Positions 6,813 through 10,739 of a stretch of DNA of 10,739 bases are shown piece by piece (position 1 is the stretch's first letter; each line of letters opens with the position of its first letter). The stretch lies in contig DAOUTY010000042.1 in NCBI GenBank assembly GCA_030668425.1, positions 1-10,739 on the forward strand, given 5' to 3'. The stretch is from Chloroflexota bacterium (GTDB lineage: Bacteria; Chloroflexota; Dehalococcoidia; SZUA-161). Below the pieces are notes generated by a model, which was not told the DNA's origin, did not search any database, and was given only the letters and a program-made list of their open reading frames with translations. A program made the position numbers and the translations under genes.

Positions 6813-7907
6813 ATGGTGATCGAGACAGCTTTGAAAGGTAGGACTGAGTTGGCTGACTCTGCTGCTGACAGACTTACCCAGATCAAGGTCGTTGGTGTGG
6901 GAGGTGGTGGCACTAATGCTGTCAATCGCATGATCGAAGAGGATATCCCTGAGATCGACTTCGTCGCGGTGAATACGGATGCCCAGGCACTGGTGCGGTC
7001 GATAGCTCCAACTCGCATTCGCATAGGTGACAGACTTACCAGGGGGCTGGGAGCGGGTGGTGACCATACCCTGGGCATGCTCGCGGCTGAAGAAAGCCGT
7101 GATGAAGTCGCCAAGGCTATGGATGGCGCTGATATGGTATTCATTACAGCTGGCATGGGTGGAGGCACAGGCACAGGCGCAGCGCCAGTGGTCGCTGAGA
7201 TTGCAAAGGCCCTTGGCATTCTCACTATCGCCATAGTCACCAGGCCTTTTACCTTTGAAGGTGTGCAGCGGGCAAGGGTAGCATCCGAAGGTATCATACG
7301 GCTTGAGGAGAGGGCTGACAGCCTGGTTGTTATTCCCAATGAACGCCTTCTAAGTATGTGTGATGCCAATGTCTCGATCGAAGCGGCTTTCAAAATGGTC
7401 GATGATGTTCTATTCCAAAGCGTTCATGGCATTTCCGAGGTGATCACGAGTTTGGGCAACATCAACCTCGATTTCAATGATGTGAGAACCACGATGAACG
7501 AGGCTGGTCATGCTTGGATTTCTATGGGACTAGGCAGCGGTGAAACTCGGGCTGTTGATGCTGCCAGAGCTGCTATCGTCAGCCCGCTGTTCGATTTCTC
7601 CATCGATAGGGCCAAGCGCATCCTGTTCAATATCATTTACAACGAGCTCACCCTTACCGAGGTGAATGAGGCAGCTAATGTTATCAGAGAAGTAGCGGAC
7701 CCTAATGCCCAGATAATCTTTGGGCTGGCGACAGACCCCGGGATGGGTACCGATGTCAAGCTCACCCTTATCGCTACCGGCTTCAGGGAGGGTGATAGCT
7801 ATGAACAGAGGGAGAGCCTGACCATGCCCGATATGCCCGATGACGATGACTTACCTGCGTTTGGATTGGAGGATAAGCGTCGATCCTTTTTCCCCTGGGT
7901 CAGGTAA
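6813..7907 (+). CDS. ftsZ: Cell division protein FtsZ
   Basis: This 364-residue tubulin homologue is a GTPase that polymerises into the division ring. The nucleotide fold has VGVGGGGTNAVNRM (27-40), the tubulin signature GGGTGTGAAP (116-125) and the T7 loop NLDFND (218-223), with the acidic residues that hydrolyse GTP in the neighbouring subunit. The globular part ends near residue 324. A linker of only about 20 residues follows, then an acidic DDDDLPAF (343-350) resembling the usual D-I-P-A-F anchor peptide, and a further 14 residues ending FFPWVR. Oddities are GAGGDHTLG (80-88) where GAGANPE-G is typical, and IIYNELTL (274-281) where ITGG.DLTL is typical. The ATG at 6813-6815 has AGGGGG (6802-6807) at a good distance. 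It is the third and last gene of the mraZ cluster. Core catalytic residues look intact, so I expect a working protein. Confidence 0.95.
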   Translation: MVIETALKGRTELADSAADRLTQIKVVGVGGGGTNAVNRMIEEDIPEIDFVAVNTDAQALVRSIAPTRIRIGDRLTRGLGAGGDHTLGMLAAEESRDEVAKAMDGADMVFITAGMGGGTGTGAAPVVAEIAKALGILTIAIVTRPFTFEGVQRARVASEGIIRLEERADSLVVIPNERLLSMCDANVSIEAAFKMVDDVLFQSVHGISEVITSLGNINLDFNDVRTTMNEAGHAWISMGLGSGETRAVDAARAAIVSPLFDFSIDRAKRILFNIIYNELTLTEVNEAANVIREVADPNAQIIFGLATDPGMGTDVKLTLIATGFREGDSYEQRESLTMPDMPDDDDLPAFGLEDKRRSFFPWVR

Positions 7908-7954
7908 AGTCATGTCTATATTGCCCGATAAGTCCTGGTATCCAGGAATTGTGT

Positions 7955-7986
7955 AAGGCCGTAGGATCGAAAGTTCCTACGGCCTT
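7955..7986. terminator. 12-bp hairpin between convergent ftsZ and lysA
   Basis: AAGGCCGTAGGA (7955-7966) and its exact complement TCCTACGGCCTT (7975-7986) enclose an 8-base loop. It sits between the 3' ends of ftsZ (+) and lysA (-) and could end both transcripts. Neither side has a run of T beyond the two in the stem, so it is not a classical intrinsic terminator; it may act with Rho or protect 3' ends. A smaller TCCTGG/CCAGGA inverted repeat (7933-7947) lies just before it. Confidence 0.65.
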
Positions 7987-8003
7987 CCTGTGCCTGGATT
8001 GAA

Positions 8004-9326
8004 CTAGACGATGTCGCAGTGCATCAGGTCATCGTAGCTCTCGCGGCGGCGAATTATGCGTGCTTTACCCTCCTTGACAAGGATAATCGCCGGTTTCAGC
8101 GATGCATTGTAGTTGGAGGCCAGGGGGAGACTATAGGCTCCAGATACTGGTATCACTATGGTATCTCCGGTGACGACCTTGGGCAGTTTTGCATCCCAGA
8201 CCAGGATATCACCTGATTCGCAGAACTTGCCGGCGATAGTCACCTGCTCGACCTCATTATCAGTGGCTTTGTTCGCGACCAGCGCTTCGTGTCTCGATCC
8301 ATACAGAGCAGGTCGAATGTTGTCTGCCATCCCGCCGTCTACGGATACGTATTTGCGCACGCCGGGGATGTCTTTGGTTGCCCCTGTTCGGTAGACTGCA
8401 ACCGCAGAGCGGCCTACAATCGCCCGTCCTGGCTCTACTATGAGCCGGGGCGGCTGTGCTCCAAGCAGCCGGCTGCCAGACTGGACGGCCTCGGCGATAG
8501 CTCTGGCGAAGTAAGCGACATCGGGAGCAGGATCGTCCCGGGTGTATGGTATGGCGAATCCTCCCCCTGGACTGAACTCGCGAAGTTCGAAGCCGTGTTT
8601 TTCTCTCATCTCGGCGGCGAACCGGAAAACGATTTTGATTGCCTCCTGATAAGGCTCGGCGGAGAATATAAGGGAACCCAGGTGCACGTGTAATCCGACG
8701 AGCTTGAGATTAGATGCTGACATCGCTTGCACTATCGCTTCTTCTGCCTGTCCCGAAGTGATAGGGAAGCCGAACTTGCTGTCGATGATACCGGTAGTAA
8801 CATGGCGATGGGTATGGGCGTCGATTCCCGGGGTAAGCCGAAGCAGTATATCCTGGATAACCTCGTATTCTCTGGCCACATCGTTGATCAATGAAAGCTC
8901 GTAGAGGTTATCGGCGACGATGCGGCCAATTCCGCTAGAGATGGCCAGTTCTATCTCATCTCTGAGCTTGTTGTTGCCATGGAGGTAGACTTTTCCCATG
9001 GGGAAGTCAACCGCTCTGGCTATGCTTAGCTCGCCTCCGGAAACCGCATCCAGCCCCAGCCCCTCGTCCTTGATGATTGCAGCGAGTGCTCGGTTGATAA
9101 AAGCCTTGGCAGCGTAGATCACCAGTGTATCAGCATAGACCTGGCTGAACACTTTGCGGAACTCGGCGCAGGTTCCTCGCAGAGTGGCTTCGTCGAAAAT
9201 ATAGAGTGGCGTGCCGAACTCAGCAGCAAGCCCTACCACATCACAGCCGCCTATGGTGAGGTGCCCCTTTTCACTTACCCCTGCGGTGTCGGGAAGCAAC
9301 GCCGACATTTGCTCAAGAACTGACAT
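8004..9326 (-). CDS. lysA: Diaminopimelate decarboxylase
   Basis: This 440-residue PLP enzyme of the alanine racemase-like fold III group converts meso-diaminopimelate to L-lysine and CO2, the last step of lysine synthesis. Visible motifs are YAAKAF with the PLP-binding K74 (71-76), HVHLGS (213-218), the phosphate-binding GGG (254-256), EPGR (298-301), CESGD (369-373) and the C-terminal GAY...YN (396-407). I chose the ATG at 9324-9326 because the open frame upstream of it is only the antisense of rpsT and the family length is then correct. Its ribosome binding site is weak. The usual HIGSQ motif reads HLGSL here. The gene stands alone, divergent from rpsT and convergent with ftsZ. Confidence 0.95.
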   Translation of the reverse strand: MSVLEQMSALLPDTAGVSEKGHLTIGGCDVVGLAAEFGTPLYIFDEATLRGTCAEFRKVFSQVYADTLVIYAAKAFINRALAAIIKDEGLGLDAVSGGELSIARAVDFPMGKVYLHGNNKLRDEIELAISSGIGRIVADNLYELSLINDVAREYEVIQDILLRLTPGIDAHTHRHVTTGIIDSKFGFPITSGQAEEAIVQAMSASNLKLVGLHVHLGSLIFSAEPYQEAIKIVFRFAAEMREKHGFELREFSPGGGFAIPYTRDDPAPDVAYFARAIAEAVQSGSRLLGAQPPRLIVEPGRAIVGRSAVAVYRTGATKDIPGVRKYVSVDGGMADNIRPALYGSRHEALVANKATDNEVEQVTIAGKFCESGDILVWDAKLPKVVTGDTIVIPVSGAYSLPLASNYNASLKPAIILVKEGKARIIRRRESYDDLMHCDIV

Positions 9327-9351
9327 ATCTACTCTGACCCCATCGGTAGCG

Positions 9352-9380
9352 ATTATACTTTGGCGGGTTGTATTAGGCAA
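9352..9380 (-). promoter_or_regulatory. lysA promoter
   Basis: On the minus strand TTGCCT (9380-9375) is followed after 17 nt by a perfect TATAAT (9357-9352). Transcription would begin near 9345, about 20 nt before the chosen lysA ATG. This also supports that start rather than any longer form. Confidence 0.65.
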
Positions 9381-9395
9381 GTTGCAGCAAGCCTG

Positions 9396-9424
9396 TAGAC
9401 AAATCGCTTTGAGTAGTGTAATAT
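9396..9424 (+). promoter_or_regulatory. rpsT promoter
   Basis: TAGACA (9396-9401) and TAATAT (9419-9424) are 17 nt apart, matching the sigma-70 consensus at five and four of six positions. The predicted start near 9431 falls at the edge of the GGAGG ribosome binding site (9433-9437), so the rpsT leader would be very short. It is arranged back to back with the lysA promoter. Confidence 0.6.
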
Positions 9425-9444
9425 GCTTAGCTGGAGGTTGGAGT

Positions 9445-9720
9445 TTGGCACATACGAAATCTGCAAAGAAATCTATTCGCATCATGAGTGAAAGGCGGAG
9501 CCGCAACAGGTCTATCAATAGCGCGCTCAAGACCAGTATCGGCAAGGCGGAGAAGCTTATCGATGATAAAGAACTGGAGCCGGCCAGGGAGGCAGTGAAG
9601 CAGGCAACGACTGCACTGGATAAGGCAGCGCAGAAGGGGATTATCCACTCAAACAATGCTGCTCGCCATAAGTCACGCCTGATGAAGAAGCTCAACACTG
9701 CATTTTCCTCTGAAAGCTAA
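9445..9720 (+). CDS. rpsT: 30S ribosomal protein S20
   Basis: This 91-residue basic protein is S20, an early-binding helical protein of the 30S subunit. It begins (M)AHTKSAKKSIRI, followed by RRSRNRS (18-24) and the C-terminal helix with KGIIHSNNAARHKSRL (64-79), all typical of the family. The start is a TTG (9445-9447): GGAGG (9433-9437) precedes it by 7 nt, and no ATG gives the conserved N-terminus. The next ATG (9484-9486) would remove the first 13 residues. The open frame continues upstream but has no family similarity there. It is a single-gene unit with its own promoter and terminator. Confidence 0.96.
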   Translation: MAHTKSAKKSIRIMSERRSRNRSINSALKTSIGKAEKLIDDKELEPAREAVKQATTALDKAAQKGIIHSNNAARHKSRLMKKLNTAFSSES

Positions 9721-9730
9721 GTATTAGCGG

Positions 9731-9751
9731 TCTGGCCAGGCACTGGTCAGA
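9731..9751 (+). repeat. Hairpin just after rpsT
   Basis: TCTGGCCAG (9731-9739) and CTGGTCAGA (9743-9751) can pair over nine bases with one G-U wobble around a 3-base loop. It begins 10 nt past the rpsT stop and has no T run after it, so it is not itself a clear terminator. It may stabilise the 3' end of the mRNA upstream of the real terminator. Confidence 0.45.
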
Positions 9752-9770
9752 GCCCCGGGCAACCTGGAAT

Positions 9771-9802
9771 AGAAGCTGCTCATTAGAGCAGCTTTTTCTT
9801 TT
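9771..9802 (+). terminator. Intrinsic terminator of rpsT
   Basis: AAGCTGCTC (9773-9781) and GAGCAGCTT (9786-9794) form a perfect 9-bp stem with loop ATTA, followed by a T-rich tract to 9802 (TTT-C-TTTT). This is a classical Rho-independent terminator; it separates rpsT from lexA. Confidence 0.9.
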
Positions 9803-9812
9803 GGTGGGAGTA

Positions 9813-9841
9813 TTGACAGTGGGCGTTTGGCGTGATAAGCT
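9813..9841 (+). promoter_or_regulatory. lexA promoter
   Basis: A perfect TTGACA (9813-9818) is followed after 17 nt by TAAGCT (9836-9841), a poor -10 that is helped by a TGA just before it (extended -10). Transcription would start near 9848, a few bases before the LexA operator. Confidence 0.55.
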
Positions 9842-9853
9842 GCTACCGAAGCA

Positions 9854-9865
9854 GAACAAGAGTTC
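9854..9865. promoter_or_regulatory. LexA operator (SOS box) of the GAAC-N4-GTTC type
   Basis: GAACAAGAGTTC lies in the lexA leader, 26 nt before the ATG and just past the predicted transcription start. It matches the core of the Bacillus-type SOS box (CGAAC-N4-GTTCG-like), with a G on the right flank but A instead of C on the left. Its location in front of lexA suggests autorepression. Confidence 0.75.
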
Positions 9866-9891
9866 GGCACAAAAAATCTAAGAGGTGAGAA

Positions 9892-10521
9892 ATGGAAACA
9901 CTCTCATCGAAACAGAAGCGTATCCTCGCCTTCCTGCGTCGCTTCCGCGAGGAAAAGGACTATCCTCCTACCGTCAGAGACATCCTGAAGGGTTGTGGCA
10001 TCAGCTCAACATCGGTAGTGGACTACAATCTGAAGATTCTGGAGAGGGAGGGCTATATCCGCCGTGACCGCGAGGTATCGAGGGGCATCGAGCTCCTTGG
10101 CAAGGAGCGAAGGCGTATGGCGCTGGTGCCCGTGATCGGTTACATAGCTGCCGGTGAGCCGATTCCCGTGCCTGCCTCCGATACATGGGAGATGGAGCCG
10201 CTGGATACAGTAGAGGTCAGCAGTGAACTCACGCAGGGTAAAGAAGGGGTCTATGCCTTGAGAGTGAAGGGGACCTCGATGATCGATGCCTTGATCAACG
10301 ATGGCGATATAGTCTTGATGCAGCAGGCGGCGACCGCCGAGGACGGCGAGATGGTAGCTGCCTGGCTCAAGGCGGAGGGAGAAACTACCCTGAAGAAGCT
10401 CTACCGGGAGCGCAACCGCATTCGCCTCCAACCGGCCAACTCCACAATGGAGCCGATCTACGCTGTCCCCGAGAACGTGGAGGTCCAGGGCAAGGTCGTT
10501 GGGGTTATCAGGCAAATCTAA
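9892..10521 (+). CDS. lexA: SOS transcriptional repressor LexA
   Basis: This 209-residue repressor controls DNA-damage genes and cleaves itself when stimulated by RecA-ssDNA. The N-terminal winged helix-turn-helix covers about 1-68 (PPTVRDILKGCGISSTSVV at 25-43 includes the recognition region). The cleavage site is Ala87-Gly88 in GYIAAGEP (83-90). The serine-lysine dyad is S129 in GTSM (127-130) and K168 in TLKK (166-169). Length is typical. The ATG at 9892-9894 has AGAGG (9881-9885) six nt upstream. Promoter and SOS box lie directly upstream and the rpsT terminator precedes them, so it is an independent unit. No other DNA-repair gene follows it here, and no obvious terminator was seen after it. 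Confidence 0.97.
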   Translation: METLSSKQKRILAFLRRFREEKDYPPTVRDILKGCGISSTSVVDYNLKILEREGYIRRDREVSRGIELLGKERRRMALVPVIGYIAAGEPIPVPASDTWEMEPLDTVEVSSELTQGKEGVYALRVKGTSMIDALINDGDIVLMQQAATAEDGEMVAAWLKAEGETTLKKLYRERNRIRLQPANSTMEPIYAVPENVEVQGKVVGVIRQI

Positions 10522-10599
10522 GAGCCTTCCCGCATGTTTCGTCTCTTGTTTAGTCCTTTGCCCCACATGGTGGCTGGAGTAGGTATTTCCAATATTCTC

Positions 10600-10628
10600 T
10601 TGACTAACCACGATTGTCCCCATAGACT
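10600..10628 (+). promoter_or_regulatory. Possible promoter of the aldolase gene
   Basis: TTGACT (10600-10605) and TAGACT (10623-10628) are 17 nt apart, matching the consensus at five and four of six positions. It lies within the 141-nt gap after lexA and would give a leader of about 28 nt containing the AAGGAGG ribosome binding site. Confidence 0.5.
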
Positions 10629-10662
10629 AGTGGCGTAGCGTACGACAAGGAGGACTATTAAT

Positions 10663-10739
10663 ATGGAATGGGGTATGGCGAATCGTATGGCGCAGCTAAT
10701 TCAGTCGGACGGGCGCTGTTTGTTTTTGCCCATCGATCA
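10663..10739 (+). CDS. Probable class I aldolase of the DhnA/LsrF type, N-terminal fragment
   Basis: Only the first 25 codons are present. The peptide starts MEWGMANRMAQL and goes on through SDGR to LFLPID at the edge. This resembles the beginning of the DhnA-type class I aldolase barrel, where (D/E)WGM..R...I....G....L..DHG is typical (fructose-bisphosphate aldolase of the archaeal type, or LsrF). The start is well supported: AAGGAGG (10647-10653) lies nine nt before the ATG. The catalytic lysine and most of the barrel are outside the window, so substrate cannot be told. It could be a fructose-bisphosphate aldolase, an LsrF-like thiolase or a related enzyme. Confidence 0.6.
   Translation, partial: MEWGMANRMAQLIQSDGRCLFLPID

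Noticed and set aside
6800..7393. 197-codon open frame antisense to ftsZ
   Set aside because: It lies wholly opposite a well-supported gene, is low in complexity (Ser/Ala/Pro-rich) and resembles no known family.
9211..9444. Longer plus-strand frame leading into rpsT
   Set aside because: The upstream part overlaps lysA in antisense and the conserved S20 N-terminus begins at the TTG at 9445 with a strong ribosome binding site.
9327..9698. N-terminal extension of the lysA reading frame by about 124 codons
   Set aside because: It runs antisense over rpsT and through the lysA promoter, has no similarity to decarboxylases, and the ATG at 9324-9326 already gives the family length.
10006..10623. 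205-codon open frame antisense to lexA
   Set aside because: It mirrors lexA codons and has no recognisable motif; lexA has all of its catalytic residues, promoter and operator.
1..10739. Mobile element, CRISPR array, phage or defence island
   Set aside because: No transposase, integrase, terminal repeats, phased long repeats or defence-type domains were seen; nearly all sequence is accounted for by conserved housekeeping genes.

Overview
This is a dense housekeeping stretch that most likely comes from a Chloroflexota bacterium, probably class Dehalococcoidia. That placement is an inference. It rests on the look of the Def and RsmH proteins (RsmH carries a Cys-rich CxC..CxC segment near its C-terminus), on a division cluster reduced to mraZ-rsmH-ftsZ with no peptidoglycan genes, and on the gene order. 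No 16S rRNA is present to confirm it. I see no mobile element, CRISPR array, tRNA or rRNA.

Left block (about 1-5163, minus strand). Read in the direction of transcription, the order is mogA/moaB-like gene, trmD, rplS, priA, def and a truncated CCA-adding-type nucleotidyltransferase that runs off the left edge. Spacing is tight between mogA and trmD (30 nt), and rplS overlaps priA by 14 nt. The def-cca pair has a strong promoter of its own (TTTACA-17-TATAAT) in the gap after priA. The theme is translation (tRNA m1G37 methylation, L19, N-terminal deformylation, CCA end), plus replication restart (PriA) and molybdenum cofactor synthesis.

Middle block (5164-7986, plus strand). A 260-nt divergent region separates mogA from mraZ. 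It holds an extended -10 promoter and four copies of an (A/T)AGTGG element spaced exactly 10 bp apart. They run from the -10 hexamer to the mraZ start codon, which is the arrangement expected for MraZ autoregulation. mraZ and rsmH overlap by one base, and ftsZ follows 22 nt later with a good ribosome binding site. The cluster then stops at a 12-bp hairpin shared with the convergent lysA. No ftsL, pbp, mur, ftsW, ftsQ or ftsA gene is present.

Right block (7987-10739). lysA (minus) and rpsT (plus) diverge from a 118-nt region with two well-formed promoters. rpsT starts with TTG and ends in a clear intrinsic terminator. lexA follows with its own promoter and a GAAC-N4-GTTC operator in its leader, the Gram-positive type of SOS box. 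The window ends 25 codons into a probable DhnA/LsrF-type class I aldolase gene.

I found no convincing new multi-gene system. The most informative points are the MraZ operator array, the stripped-down division cluster with a somewhat divergent FtsZ, and the lexA operator.
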